Shown: positions 7,581 through 17,688, numbered from the stretch's first letter. The stretch is DNA of 64,000 bases from Solidesulfovibrio carbinolicus (GCF_004135975.1 NZ_CP026538.1:620001-684000), one strand, 5' to 3'. The notes: generated by a model from the sequence alone, not told the origin. A program made the numbers and translations.

Positions 7581-8330
7581 TTAGCGCGGCGTTTCTCGCA
7601 TTCCGTTCCCTATTCCCCTTTCCAGCCGCCGGGTCAAGTGCGAAAGGGGCCAGGTCAGCAGCAGATAGAGCAAGGCCAGGGGCAGATAGGTCTCGAAGGT
7701 GCGGTAGGTTGAGGCGTTTATGACCTCGGCCGCCTTGGTCAGCTCGCGCAGGCTGATGACCGACAGCAGCGAGGAATCCTTGATGCACGACACGAACTGG
7801 CCGGTCACCGGAGCCACGATGCGCCGGGCCGCCTGGGGCAGCACGACGTAAAGCAGGGCCTGGCCCCGGGTCATGCCCGAGGACATGGCCGCTTCCCATT
7901 GCCCATGGTCCACGGACTCCACCCCGGCCCGCACCATCTCCGAGATATAGGCCCCGGAGAAAAGCGACAGGGTGAACGTGCCGATGACAAAGGGGCTGTC
8001 CACCCGCACCACCACGCCGACGCAGAAGTAGAAAATAAGGATCTGGACCAGAAGCGGCGTGCCGCGAAAGGCTCCCACATACAGGGCGGCCAACTCCGAA
8101 AGCACGAGGTTGCCCGACACCGAGGCCAAGCCCGAAAGCAGCCCGAAGCACAGGCCAAGGGTGATGGCCACCACGGACACGGCCAGGGTCAGGCCCAGAC
8201 CGTCGACGAAGATCGACCGGTAGGCCCAGACCGCCGACCAGTCCCAATGGTAGCGCAGACGCGACAGCACCAGCCAGGACAGGCCGGCCAGAACGGCCAG
8301 GATGGCGAAACGCACGGCAAGACGGGCCAT
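7581..8330 (-). CDS. Amino-acid ABC transporter permease (His/Glu/Gln/Arg family)
   Basis: Inner-membrane permease of a polar amino-acid importer. 249 residues with about five hydrophobic segments. The HisM/GlnP-type EAA loop is EAAMSSGMTRGQALLYVVLP and precedes the last membrane spans. The ATG at 8328-8330 (MARLAVRFAILAVLAG) is favoured over a start 17 residues upstream because the extra residues are not membrane-like. It sits in a leftward run with the binding-protein gene (8945-9757) and a small exported protein (8424-8822). No ATP-binding subunit is encoded nearby, so the ATPase must come from elsewhere. Confidence 0.9.
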   Translation of the reverse strand: MARLAVRFAILAVLAGLSWLVLSRLRYHWDWSAVWAYRSIFVDGLGLTLAVSVVAITLGLCFGLLSGLASVSGNLVLSELAALYVGAFRGTPLLVQILIFYFCVGVVVRVDSPFVIGTFTLSLFSGAYISEMVRAGVESVDHGQWEAAMSSGMTRGQALLYVVLPQAARRIVAPVTGQFVSCIKDSSLLSVISLRELTKAAEVINASTYRTFETYLPLALLYLLLTWPLSHLTRRLERGIGNGMRETPR

Positions 8331-8423
8331 GTCAGCAACACTCCGGGAAAAGGCGCGGGGCAGCGGCGGGCAGGTGTCCACCGGGTCGCAGGGGGCGGCG
8401 GGAGGTCTTCAATGGCCGTCCGA

Positions 8424-8822
8424 TCATCGGCCCTTGGGGGCCGTGAACGCCCCGGCCGGCAACACCAGCACGTAAGGCACGCGCACGCCGAAATCCCCGG
8501 CCAGCCGGGCGGCGATGTCCTTGGACACGTCGCGCGGGGCCGTGGTCAGATAGACGGCGTTGGCCTCGGTCTCGACCTGGCCGGTTTCGTTTTTCCAGCC
8601 GCCGACTCCGCCCCCCAGGCGGGTGAAGCCGCCGTAGGTTTCGGCCAGCCAGGCCTCCAGGGCGGCGGCGGCGGCCAGGGCGCTTGAGCCGTCGGCCAGG
8701 GCGGCCGGCACGACGAAGAGGTGGGCGAACACCTGTTCGGTGTCGGCTGCCGCCGGCAGCGGCCGGGCGGCGAGCAGGCCCAGCAGCAGCAGGGCGGTCA
8801 GGAAGCGGCGAACAAGGGGCAT
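8424..8822 (-). CDS. Small exported protein of unknown function
   Basis: 132 residues. Residues 1-27 form a clear signal peptide (MPLVRRFLTALLLLGLLAAR then PLPAAA as likely cleavage region). The mature part is Ala/Gly-rich with no motif I recognise and no Cys. The start at 8822 is chosen because it gives the signal peptide; upstream in-frame residues are Arg/Pro-rich. It lies between the binding-protein gene and the permease gene of an amino-acid transporter, 122 and 93 nt away, so it may be an accessory periplasmic component. That role is inferred from position only. Confidence 0.65.
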   Translation of the reverse strand: MPLVRRFLTALLLLGLLAARPLPAAADTEQVFAHLFVVPAALADGSSALAAAAALEAWLAETYGGFTRLGGGVGGWKNETGQVETEANAVYLTTAPRDVSKDIAARLAGDFGVRVPYVLVLPAGAFTAPKGR

Positions 8823-8944
8823 GGCGTCTCCAGACAGGCGGCGGTTGGGGCGTCCGGTCGGGACAGCCCGGATGCTGGGGAGCACGCCGGCCCTGTCGCC
8901 GCGCACAGGCGGGACAGGGCCGGCAGGGTTGGGGCGGCGCGGCG

Positions 8945-9757
8945 TCATTTGCCGAGGATGTCCTTGAAATGCTTGGCGCGCAAGGTCTCAAGGGTGCCGT
9001 CGGCCTTGATGGAGGCGATATACATCTCGACATACTGCCACAGGTCGAAGTCGCCTTTTTGCATGGCGATGCAGAACGGCTCGTAGGTAAAGGGCGTGAG
9101 CAGGGCCTTGGTGGTCTCGGGATGCTGTTTGTGGTGCTTGGCGATGGAAATCTGGTCGTAGATGAAGGCGTCGGCCCGGCCGGCGGCCACGTCGGCGGCG
9201 CAGGCGGTCTCTTCCTGGTAGCGGTTGATGGTGGCCTTGGGGAACCGCTTGGCGGCCACGATGTCGGCGGTGGTGCCGGTCTTGACGGCGATGACCCGCC
9301 CGGGCTTGTCCAGGCCGGCGGCGTCGGCCAGGTCCGGAGCTTTCTGGACGCTTGCCAGGATGCACAGGCCGGTGGTGAAATAGGGCGAGGAGAAGGTGAT
9401 GGTCTTGGCCCGCTCCAGGGTGCCGGTGATGCCGGAAATGATCAGGTCGATCTTGCCCGAGGTGAGCGCCGGGATAAGCCCGGTCCACTCCATGTCCTTG
9501 ATTTCGAGTTCCACGCCCAGGCGTTCGGCCAGGGTTCTGGCGATGTCCACGTCAAAGCCCACGGGCTTGCCCTTCTCGTCCACGTACTCGAAGGGCCAGA
9601 ATTTGAGTTCCATGCCGACGACGAGTTTGCCGCGCTTGACGATCTGGCGCAGGGCGCTGCCTTCGTAGATGTCGTAGGGGGTTATGGCCAGGGCTGTGCC
9701 GCAGCACATGGTCAGGGCCACGAAGGCAAGGCACACGACGCGTATGAAGCGGATCAT
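8945..9757 (-). CDS. Amino-acid ABC transporter substrate-binding protein
   Basis: Periplasmic family 3 solute-binding protein, 270 residues. Signal peptide in residues 1-24 (FIRVVCLAFVALTMCCGTAL). Family signatures: KLVVGMELKFWPFEYVDE, GFDVDIARTLAERLGV, and DLIISGITGTLERAKTITFS. The start at 9757 has GGAG about 7 nt upstream on the minus strand. It leads the leftward set with the exported protein and the permease, and is divergent from a lipoprotein gene (139 nt between starts). The ligand is probably a polar amino acid; the sequence does not say which. Confidence 0.93.
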   Translation of the reverse strand: MIRFIRVVCLAFVALTMCCGTALAITPYDIYEGSALRQIVKRGKLVVGMELKFWPFEYVDEKGKPVGFDVDIARTLAERLGVELEIKDMEWTGLIPALTSGKIDLIISGITGTLERAKTITFSSPYFTTGLCILASVQKAPDLADAAGLDKPGRVIAVKTGTTADIVAAKRFPKATINRYQEETACAADVAAGRADAFIYDQISIAKHHKQHPETTKALLTPFTYEPFCIAMQKGDFDLWQYVEMYIASIKADGTLETLRAKHFKDILGK

Positions 9758-9896
9758 GGCGTTTCTCCGGGGTAAAGGGTTGGGCTTGGGCGGGAAGCCC
9801 GCCATACAGGAATGCCTAGCAGAAAAACGGCGAAAAGAAACCTGTTGGCGGGACAAGAGTAAGACGGCCCGGAACAAGGGGCAAGGAGGAAGGGAC

Positions 9897-10370
9897 ATGC
9901 CTGGACGGATGCTGTGGCTGACTTTGGCGATGGCGGCGACCTTGGCCGGCTGTTTCGCGCCCAGGGCCGAGACGGAAGCCCGCAATTGGCGGCCCGACGG
10001 GCCGGGCGGGCGCACCCTGTCCCAACTCCTGGCCCTGTCGCCGGGCATCGCGGCCACCACCTGGGAGTCCTTTGACGGCCCAGGCGGCGCAACGGAGGTG
10101 CGGCTGACGGCGGAATACGCCGTGCCGCGCCTGGCCGGGGCCTGTCCCGCGCCGCCGGCCGGCCAGGAAACGGCGGCCCGGGGGTTTCTCGTCCTCGGGC
10201 TGACGGTGACCCCGGCCGGGCAGGTGGACTTTGCCTACGCCGAGGCCCGGGGCTACGCCGCCTCGGGAGCCTGGCAATCGACGCCGCTGGACATCGGCGT
10301 CATCGCCGATCTGGTGGCCCGGGCAACGGTGCTGCCCTGCGCGGCCCTGGCCTTGCCCAAGGGATCGTGA
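9897..10370 (+). CDS. Lipoprotein of unknown function
   Basis: 157 residues with a type II signal peptide: MPGRMLWLTLAMAATLAGCF, lipobox LAGC with Cys19 as lipidation site. The mature part contains an extended region LVLGLTVTPAGQVDFAYAEA, which loosely resembles a TonB-C-like beta fold, but I do not claim this. The ribosome-binding site AAGGAGGAAGGG is very strong. That same stretch is perfectly complementary over 9 nt to the CU-rich 5' end of the candidate small RNA at 41522. It ends 88 nt before the motA stop, with a bidirectional terminator between. Confidence 0.75.
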   Translation: MPGRMLWLTLAMAATLAGCFAPRAETEARNWRPDGPGGRTLSQLLALSPGIAATTWESFDGPGGATEVRLTAEYAVPRLAGACPAPPAGQETAARGFLVLGLTVTPAGQVDFAYAEARGYAASGAWQSTPLDIGVIADLVARATVLPCAALALPKGS

Positions 10371-10394
10371 GGGAGCGGGAGCCCAGACGCCAAG

Positions 10395-10437
10395 AAAACG
10401 GGCCGGCAACGCGCGTGCAGCGTTGCCGGCCCGTTTT
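10395..10437. terminator. Bidirectional terminator between lipoprotein gene and motA
   Basis: An 18-bp perfect stem (10395-10412 with 10420-10437) with a 7-nt loop. The ends are AAAA and TTTT, so both converging transcripts acquire a U-run. Confidence 0.9.
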
Positions 10438-10458
10438 AGTTTTCGGAAAGGACCCGGG

Positions 10459-11325
10459 CTACTTGCCCTTGCTGGCCTTGATGGCTTCCTCGAGCTGCTC
10501 GAAGGTCGGGCGGTAGTGGATGGGGATGGCCCGGCGGCCGGCTTCCAGGGCCACGGGCGGCGGGTTGCCGCCGACGAACGACCCCAGCGACGCTTTGGCC
10601 ACAAGCAAAATATGCTCGATCTCTTTGGCCCGATACTCCAGGTTGGTGGCTATAGGGGAGGCGAAACCATAAGCCAGCAAAACGCCCAGGAACGTGCCGA
10701 CCAAAGCCTTGCCGATGCTGTAGCCCAGCACCTCGGGCGGTTCGTTGAGTTTGCCCATGGTGATGACGACGCCCAAAACGCAGGCCACGATGCCCAGGGC
10801 CGGCAGCGCGTCGGCGATTTTGCTGACTCCGTGGGAGGGGATGAGCAGTTCGTGTACTGTGGATTCGATATCGGCTTCCATGATGTTGTCGAACTCATGG
10901 GCTTCGATGTTGACCGTGGAGAAAATCCGCATGGTGTCGCAGATGAAAAGCAGCACTTCGTGGTTTTTCTTGTTTTTGGCAAATTCGCTGAAAATTGGAC
11001 TTTCCGCCGGTCTTTCCACGTCCTTTTCAATGGCGACCAGGCCTTCGCGGCGGATTTTCATGTACAGCCCGGACAGAGTGACGAGCAGGGTGGTGTAGTA
11101 GGCCTTGCTCGTCACCATGCCGCCAAAAATGGTGAACACACTTTTCATGGTGTGGGAGAGGATATCTTTGGGGGAGCTGATGACGAAGGCTCCCAGCGCG
11201 CCGCCGCCGATCATGAGCATTTCCAGAGGGAGCGCCGCAAGGATCAGATCGAAGTTGCCCTTTGCCAAGACAAATCCGGTAGTAACACAGACAAGAAGGA
11301 TGATGGTGCCGAGTATGACGAACAT
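10459..11325 (-). CDS. motA: Flagellar motor stator protein MotA
   Basis: Inner-membrane stator subunit that couples ion flow to flagellar rotation. 288 residues with four hydrophobic segments (about 2-20, 30-50, 170-190 and 200-225). The cytoplasmic loop carries the charged stretch around RIFSTVNIEAHEFDNIMEAD, and DALPALGIVACVLGVVITMG is the typical third membrane segment. It ends at a shared terminator. motB follows 27 nt before it in the same leftward operon, so translation order is motB then motA, the reverse of the enteric order. Confidence 0.95.
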   Translation of the reverse strand: MFVILGTIILLVCVTTGFVLAKGNFDLILAALPLEMLMIGGGALGAFVISSPKDILSHTMKSVFTIFGGMVTSKAYYTTLLVTLSGLYMKIRREGLVAIEKDVERPAESPIFSEFAKNKKNHEVLLFICDTMRIFSTVNIEAHEFDNIMEADIESTVHELLIPSHGVSKIADALPALGIVACVLGVVITMGKLNEPPEVLGYSIGKALVGTFLGVLLAYGFASPIATNLEYRAKEIEHILLVAKASLGSFVGGNPPPVALEAGRRAIPIHYRPTFEQLEEAIKASKGK

Positions 11326-11352
11326 AGGTTGATCCTGTTTTGTGCCCGGCCG

Positions 11353-12381
11353 TTAGAACTGGCCCTCGGTGGACTTGTCGTAGATGGTGTTGATCTTTTT
11401 TTCCAGCACTTCGCCCACGTCCGGCGTGCGCGGCGGGGCGGGCTTGGCCGGTGCGGCGGCGCCTGCGCCGCCCGCGCCGCGTTCGCCTTCCCTGGGCGGG
11501 CGGAACAGCAGCAGACTGATGCGCCGGTTTTTCGGGTCGTAGGGGTTGCCGGCCACGTAGGGCCTGGTGTCGGAATAGCCCGTGACTTCGGCCACGGCGT
11601 CGGGGTTAAGCCCCGCGCCGACCATGAAGCGCCGGGCGGCCAGGGCTCGGCCGGCCGACAGATCCCAGTTGGAATAGGCCCCGGAATAGCGGTAGGCGTC
11701 GGTGTGGCCCTCGATGGCCACCTTGACGCCTTCCTTGCGGATGACGTCGGTGACGGCGGTCAGGATGCGCTGGGCGTCGGGTAGTAAGGCCACGCCGCCG
11801 AGATCGTAGAGCGGCCGATCAGCCTTGTCCATGATCTCGACGCGCACCTTGTCCCGGTCGTGGGTGACGGACACCTGCCCGGCCAGTTCCGGCAAGACCT
11901 TTTCCAAGGCCTGTTCGATCTGATTTTCAAGGGCGGTCGCCTGCGCTTCAGCCTGTGCTTCACTCTTGGCCAGGGCGTCGGCCTCGGCCTTGGTCTTGGG
12001 CGCTTCGTGCTTGCCGCCGGCCATGTCGCCGGCATTTTGTCCCTGGCCGCCGGTGGGTTCCTTGCCGCCCCGGTCGATGGCCACGTCAGGGCGTTCCTCG
12101 CCGGTGCCGACCACGGCAGCCGGCGGCCCCACGCCGCCGACGTCGAGCAGGGTGGCCGATGGGCCGGGGTTGTTGAACAAGCTGAACTCGTTGAAATACT
12201 GGGCGATCTCTTCCTTTTTTTCCTGCGGCGCGCTGCTTAAAAGCCACATGAGCAGGAAAAACGCCATCATGGCCGTGACCAAGTCGGCATAGGCGACTTT
12301 CCACGAGCCGCCATGGGCGCCGGCCGAGATCTTTTTGACCTTCTTGAAGATGATGTTTTTTTTGTGTTCGGCCTCGGCCAT
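11353..12381 (-). CDS. motB: Flagellar motor protein MotB (OmpA-like C-terminus)
   Basis: Peptidoglycan-anchored stator subunit. 342 residues. The single membrane segment includes the ion-binding aspartate Asp33 in KVAYADLVTAMMAFFLLMWL. A periplasmic plug and charged Gln/Ala linker follow, then an OmpA-type peptidoglycan-binding domain in the C-terminal third (VAIEGHTDAYRYSG, LSAGRALAARRFM, YDPKNRRISLLLF). The residues around Asp33 do not reveal H+ versus Na+ use with certainty. It forms an operon with motA. Confidence 0.95.
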   Translation of the reverse strand: MAEAEHKKNIIFKKVKKISAGAHGGSWKVAYADLVTAMMAFFLLMWLLSSAPQEKKEEIAQYFNEFSLFNNPGPSATLLDVGGVGPPAAVVGTGEERPDVAIDRGGKEPTGGQGQNAGDMAGGKHEAPKTKAEADALAKSEAQAEAQATALENQIEQALEKVLPELAGQVSVTHDRDKVRVEIMDKADRPLYDLGGVALLPDAQRILTAVTDVIRKEGVKVAIEGHTDAYRYSGAYSNWDLSAGRALAARRFMVGAGLNPDAVAEVTGYSDTRPYVAGNPYDPKNRRISLLLFRPPREGERGAGGAGAAAPAKPAPPRTPDVGEVLEKKINTIYDKSTEGQF

Positions 12382-12544
12382 GACCCCTCCGTCGCCATCC
12401 TATCGGCCGCGCGGGCAAAACCGTTAGGGGACGGTTGTCTAGGGCCGTTTGTTACGCAGGAGCGGGGGAAAGGGCAACCGGGCTTTGCGGAAAGGGGGGG
12501 GCGAGTCGGCGCGCGAAGGGCGGGGCTCCCGAAAACGCCAAAAA

Positions 12545-12572
12545 GGGCGAAGGGAACAATCCCTCCGCCCTG
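12545..12572 (-). terminator. Intrinsic terminator after rpmA
   Basis: 12-bp stem (12545-12556 with 12561-12572, one G-U wobble) with a 4-nt loop. On the minus strand it is followed by TTTTT. It lies 24 nt past the rpmA stop and closes the leftward ribosomal-protein operon. Confidence 0.85.
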
Positions 12573-12595
12573 GAAAGCTTGGTTGCTGCGAACGC

Positions 12596-12877
12596 CTAGG
12601 CGGCCGCGGCGGTCTCGACCGGCAGCACGTGGATGCGGGTCTTGACCTTGTTGTTGCGGGTGTACTTCTCGAACTTCACCACACCGTCGATCAGCGCAAA
12701 CAGCGTGTAGTCCCGGCCCATGCCCACGCCCGTGCCGGGGTGGAACTTGGTGCCGAGCTGGCGCACCAGGATGTTGCCGGCCAGAACCGACTGGCCGCCG
12801 AAACGCTTGACGCCACGCCGTTGACCGGCGCTGTCGCGGCCGTTTCTGGAGCTGCCGCCTGCTTTTTTATGTGCCAT
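12596..12877 (-). CDS. rpmA: 50S ribosomal protein L27
   Basis: Large-subunit protein near the peptidyl-transferase centre. 93 residues. The N-terminus [16 protein letters not shown] is the canonical L27 start, without the cleaved Firmicutes leader, and GVKRFGGQ and [13 protein letters not shown] follow. A short Ala-rich tail (VETAAAA) extends beyond the usual end. It is 25 nt downstream of rplU in the same leftward operon. Confidence 0.98.
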   Translation of the reverse strand: MAHKKAGGSSRNGRDSAGQRRGVKRFGGQSVLAGNILVRQLGTKFHPGTGVGMGRDYTLFALIDGVVKFEKYTRNNKVKTRIHVLPVETAAAA

Positions 12878-12902
12878 GTCGCGACTCCTTCAAAATATGA
12901 GG

Positions 12903-13211
12903 CTAGGCCTGGATGCCCGTCACCTTGAGCTGGGTGTAGCCCTGGCGATGGCCCTGCTTCTTGTGCGAATCCTTGCGGCGACGCTTGTGGAAAACCACGA
13001 TCTTCTTGCCCTTGACGTGCCCGGCCACCTGGCAGGTGACGGCCGCGCCGGCGACGTAAGGCGCGCCGATCTTGGCTTCGCCGCCGCCGATCATGAGCAC
13101 CTTGTCCAGCACGTATTCCGAGCCGGCCTCGGCAGCCAAAAGATCCACGGTGATGGTGGCCCCTTCCTGGACCTTATACTGCTTGCCGCCAGCCATAACG
13201 ATTGCGTACAT
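12903..13211 (-). CDS. rplU: 50S ribosomal protein L21
   Basis: Large-subunit ribosomal protein, 102 residues, the standard size. MYAIVMAGGKQYKV at the N-terminus and the basic block VVFHKRRRKDSHKKQGHRQG with YTQLKVTGI at the C-terminus identify it. rplU-rpmA is the universal order. The PHP phosphoesterase gene ends only 32 nt upstream, so read-through from it is possible. Confidence 0.98.
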   Translation of the reverse strand: MYAIVMAGGKQYKVQEGATITVDLLAAEAGSEYVLDKVLMIGGGEAKIGAPYVAGAAVTCQVAGHVKGKKIVVFHKRRRKDSHKKQGHRQGYTQLKVTGIQA

Positions 13212-13243
13212 AATATCGACCTCCGATGGGGAAGACGGTCCCT

Positions 13244-14146
13244 TTACCGCTGCGCCGCCGCGTCGTCAAGTCCTTTTTGCGGCAGCGACGACCCGGTGGC
13301 CAAAAGCCGCTCCCGTCGGGCTCGCAAAACGTCCAATACGGCAATGTCGATGCGCAGGCTCCCCCGCCCGCGCCCGAGCTCCACCCCGGGCTTGGCCGCG
13401 CCGTGGTAGTCCGAGCCGCCAGACACGGCCAGTCCCAGCTTGCGGGCCAGGGCCAGGTATTCCAGCGTCTGATATTGGGAGTGTTCGGTGTAAAAGGCCT
13501 CGATGGCGTCCAGGCCCGCCTCGCGGTAGCGGGCCACGGTCTCGGCCAGGGCCGGGCCGGAAAGCCCCAGCAGATACGGATGGGCCAGCACGGCCAGTCC
13601 GCCTTCGGCGTGGATGAGTTCGATGGCTTCGGGCAGCGGCAATTTGTCCTTGGGCACATAGGCCTTGCCGTAAGCGCCCAGAAAACGGGTGAAAGCTTCC
13701 TTGAAACTGGTCACCGCGCCCATGGCCAAAAGGGCCTGGGCGATGTGCGGCCGACCCACCGCCCCTTGCGCCAGGGCCGTGACGGACGCATATTGAAGAG
13801 GCACGCCCAGGGCGGCGAGCTTTTCGAGGATGCGCTTGTTGCGGTCGTGGCGGCGCTCCCGCAGCCAGTCCAGGCGCTTGGCCAGGGGGCCGGGGGCGTC
13901 GGGCAGAAAAAGCCCGACCAGATGGATGCTGCCGCGTTCGTCGGCCACGGACAGCTCGACTCCGGCGATGACCTCCACGCCGTGCTCGGCTCCGGCGGCC
14001 CGGGCTTCGGGCAGCCCGGCCAGGGTGTCGTGATCGGTTATGGCCACGGCGGCCAGCCCCTTGGACGCGGCCATGGCCACCAGCTCGGCGGGAGCGGCCG
14101 TGCCGTCGGAAGCGGTGGTGTGGGTATGCAGATCAATAAACGCCAT
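13244..14146 (-). CDS. PHP-domain phosphoesterase (RNase AM / nucleoside 3',5'-bisphosphate phosphatase type)
   Basis: 300 residues, cytosolic. PHP metal-binding motifs in order: DLHTHTTASDG (residues 5-15), ITDHDTLAG, GVELSV, HPYLLGL, and the late GGSDYHGAAKPGVELG. This matches the TrpH/YciV family, which removes phosphate from 3',5'-bisphosphorylated nucleotides and trims 5' ends of RNA. The start at 14146 (MAFIDLHTH) is typical; upstream in-frame sequence is not conserved-looking. It is followed by rplU at 32 nt and is divergent from the Trm112-like gene at 14246. Confidence 0.9.
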   Translation of the reverse strand: MAFIDLHTHTTASDGTAAPAELVAMAASKGLAAVAITDHDTLAGLPEARAAGAEHGVEVIAGVELSVADERGSIHLVGLFLPDAPGPLAKRLDWLRERRHDRNKRILEKLAALGVPLQYASVTALAQGAVGRPHIAQALLAMGAVTSFKEAFTRFLGAYGKAYVPKDKLPLPEAIELIHAEGGLAVLAHPYLLGLSGPALAETVARYREAGLDAIEAFYTEHSQYQTLEYLALARKLGLAVSGGSDYHGAAKPGVELGRGRGSLRIDIAVLDVLRARRERLLATGSSLPQKGLDDAAAQR

Positions 14147-14245
14147 GGAAGACCCTAGCCCGGTTGGCTGGCCTTGTGAACCTCCATTGCGCCGGGGACG
14201 CGATTTGGCTATGAACCAGGGCACGTTTGCACAAGGAGACCGCCT

Positions 14246-14461
14246 GTGAGCATCCATCCCGATCTGCTGACCATCCTGGCCTGCCCCAAATGCAAGGGGC
14301 CGCTTACCGTTGTGGACAACGAGGCCGGCCTTTTCTGCCCGACCTGCGACATCGTGTTTCCGGTTCGCGACGACATCCCCATCATGTTGGTGGAAGAAGC
14401 CGTGGCCAAGGCCGACTGGGACGCCGGCAAGCGTTCGGCCAAGGACGACGCCGCCAAGTAA
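14246..14461 (+). CDS. Trm112-like zinc protein (UPF0434)
   Basis: 71 residues. Two Cys pairs, ACPKCKG and FCPTCDI, form a zinc ribbon, as in bacterial Trm112 homologues that activate methyltransferases in other lineages. HPDLLTILACPKCKGPL and FPVRDDIPIMLVEEA are family signatures. The start is GTG at 14246-14248 with AAGGAG 7 nt upstream. hsp20 follows 38 nt later on the same strand. The bacterial partner is not known from the context here. Confidence 0.9.
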   Translation: MSIHPDLLTILACPKCKGPLTVVDNEAGLFCPTCDIVFPVRDDIPIMLVEEAVAKADWDAGKRSAKDDAAK

Positions 14462-14499
14462 CCACGTTCCGGGGACCTCCTCCCCGGACAGGGAGCGCT

Positions 14500-14931
14500 A
14501 TGGCCAAACTGCACTGGACCCCGTGGATGGCCCTGGCCGAGATCGAGGGCCGCACCGAATGCGGCCTGGACCAGATCGCCCAGGGCAGCCGTGACTGCGC
14601 CCCGGTCTGGCAGCCTGCCGCCGATCTGGTCGAGACCGAGGACGCCTTCCGCGTCACCTTGGAGCTTCCAGGCGTGGCCCGGGAGGACGTGGCCGTGGAG
14701 GTGCGCGGCCGGGAATTGGTCATCCAGGGCCTGCGCCGCTTCGAGAAAGACTGCCGGGGCGAGGTCTACCACGCCCTGGAACGTTCCTACGGCCCCTTTG
14801 CCCGGGTTTTTGAACTGCCCAAAGGGGTGTCCCGGGCCGACGTGACGGCCGTGATGAAGGACGGGCTGCTCGACGTGCGCCTGCCCAAGCTCGGCCCCGA
14901 ACGCCTGCGCCGCCGCATCCCCATCAGCTGA
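14500..14931 (+). CDS. Small heat shock protein, Hsp20 family
   Basis: ATP-independent holdase chaperone, 143 residues. Alpha-crystallin domain about residues 45-135: ADLVETEDAFRVTLELPGV, then the conserved FELPKGV and MKDGLLDVRLPK. The N-terminal arm is short (WTPWMALAEIEG) and there is a weak C-terminal I-x-I (RRIPIS). GGGAG precedes the ATG. It is followed 38 nt later by a DegP-type protease, suggesting a protein-quality-control operon. Confidence 0.93.
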   Translation: MAKLHWTPWMALAEIEGRTECGLDQIAQGSRDCAPVWQPAADLVETEDAFRVTLELPGVAREDVAVEVRGRELVIQGLRRFEKDCRGEVYHALERSYGPFARVFELPKGVSRADVTAVMKDGLLDVRLPKLGPERLRRRIPIS

Positions 14932-14969
14932 CGCCAGACCGCCAAACCGCTCCGCCAAGGAGGCTTGCC

Positions 14970-16331
<1,362 letters not shown>

Positions 16332-16353
16332 CCCGGCGCTCAGGAGCGAACAC

Positions 16354-16800
16354 ATGGATAACGCGACGGAAAACGCCTCGCCGGACTGCCCGGTCATCCG
16401 CATCGCGGCGGCGGTCATTCTGGACGCCGCCCAGCGCACGCTGCTCGTCCGCAAACGCGGAACCACGGCCTTTATGCAGGCCGGGGGGAAAATCGAGGCC
16501 GGCGAGGCTCCGACGGCCGCGCTGCGCCGGGAGTTGCGCGAGGAACTTGATCTGACATTCGATATGGAGGCATCGCGGCACATGGGTCGGTTCACGGCCC
16601 CGGCGGCCAACGAATCCGGCTGTCTGGTGGAAGCCGAGGTTTATCATGTGTCCGCAGGCGGGGCGCTGGCCCCCCGGGCCGAGATCGAGGAGGCCGTCTG
16701 GGTGGACCCCTTTGCCCTGGGCGACTTGCCCCTGGCTCCGCTCACGCGGGATGCCGTCCTGCCACTGGTCCGCACGCTGCTCGCCGCCCAGGCGCGTTAG
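16354..16800 (+). CDS. Nudix hydrolase
   Basis: 148 residues, cytosolic. The Nudix box begins GGKIEAGEAPTAALRRELRE and continues ELDL; the final Gly of the consensus is Asp. The preceding LLVRKRGTTAFMQAGG is typical of the family. Substrate unknown; a nucleoside diphosphate derivative is expected from the family. It is 22 nt after the DegP-type gene on the same strand and convergent with a phosphoesterase gene 6 nt away, with no obvious terminator in that gap. Confidence 0.88.
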   Translation: MDNATENASPDCPVIRIAAAVILDAAQRTLLVRKRGTTAFMQAGGKIEAGEAPTAALRRELREELDLTFDMEASRHMGRFTAPAANESGCLVEAEVYHVSAGGALAPRAEIEEAVWVDPFALGDLPLAPLTRDAVLPLVRTLLAAQAR

Positions 16801-16806
16801 CGCCTT

Positions 16807-17532
16807 TCAGCGCAGCCGCCGGGCATAGCGCTCCGGCAATCCCCGCTCAATGATCTTGCGGGCCGTGGCCTCGACATCGTAGGCCACGGCCCGGATTTCC
16901 AGCACGCCCGACTCGGTGTCGTAGAGCCCGTACTTGGCCCGGTTGTCACCGTCGCGCGGCTGGCCCACCGACCCCACGTTGACGATATGGCGCGCGGCCG
17001 CCTCCAGCGGATTGTCCCCCACCGACAGCTCGAAACGGTCCACCTCGCGGCCGCGCAGGCTCGCGCCCTCCAGCATGTGGGTGTGGCCGACGAAGGACAC
17101 GCGCTCGGGCGTGCGCAAAAAGGCCCGGCGCAGGGTCGTCTCGCCGGCCTCGAACAGATAGCTCGTGGTGTCGTTGGGTGGCAGCCCGTGGACCAGCCGG
17201 CAGCCGGCCACGGTCATGGAGGCCGGGTAGTTGGCGATGCGGGCCAGGGCGGCCGGGGAGAGGAGTTCACACGTGCGCGTGAGCGCTTCCCGGGCCTGGT
17301 CGTTGAGTCCCCGCCGCCGGGACGGGTCCACGGCCGCCCATTCGTGGTTGCCGCGTACGCTGGGGATGGCGCGAGCCGCCAATATCTCCAGCACGCCCTC
17401 GGGATCGGGGCCGTAGCCGATGTTGTCGCCCAGGCTGACGGCGATGCCGGGGCGGCGGGCGTCCAGGTCGGCCAGGACGGCGGTCAGGGCTTCGAGATTG
17501 CCGTGGATGTCGGCGAGCAGGGCCAGAAACAT
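16807..17532 (-). CDS. Metallophosphoesterase, YfcE/MJ0936-like
   Basis: 241 residues. Calcineurin-like metal motifs in order: LLADIHGNLEAL, SLGDNIGYGPDP, VRGNHEWA, HGLPP, FVGHTHM, and NVGSVGQPRDG. This matches the predicted phosphodiesterases of the YfcE subfamily. The start at 17532 (MFLALLADIHGN) is required to keep the DxH motif near the N-terminus; 32 in-frame upstream residues are Arg/Pro-rich and rejected. Convergent with the Nudix gene, 6 nt apart. Substrate unknown. Confidence 0.9.
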   Translation of the reverse strand: MFLALLADIHGNLEALTAVLADLDARRPGIAVSLGDNIGYGPDPEGVLEILAARAIPSVRGNHEWAAVDPSRRRGLNDQAREALTRTCELLSPAALARIANYPASMTVAGCRLVHGLPPNDTTSYLFEAGETTLRRAFLRTPERVSFVGHTHMLEGASLRGREVDRFELSVGDNPLEAAARHIVNVGSVGQPRDGDNRAKYGLYDTESGVLEIRAVAYDVEATARKIIERGLPERYARRLR

Positions 17533-17589
17533 GGGCAAAGTGTGGCACGTCGCCGGGCGGCCGGCAAGGGCAGCCCCGCCAAAAAGACG

Positions 17590-17626
17590 GACGCGCCCCC
17601 GGGGCCTATCCACCCGGGAGCGCGTC
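17590..17626 (-). terminator. Intrinsic terminator after the 17689-18033 gene
   Basis: 14-bp stem (17590-17603 with 17613-17626; one position is G-U only on the minus strand) with a 9-nt loop. On the minus strand it is followed by CG-TC-TTTTT at 17585-17581. It is 63 nt past the stop of the leftward small gene. Confidence 0.8.
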
Positions 17627-17688
17627 ATGTACTTGGAGGGATGATGCGGGGGGTTATGCGGAGGAGACGTTTGGGAGATTTGTGTGCC

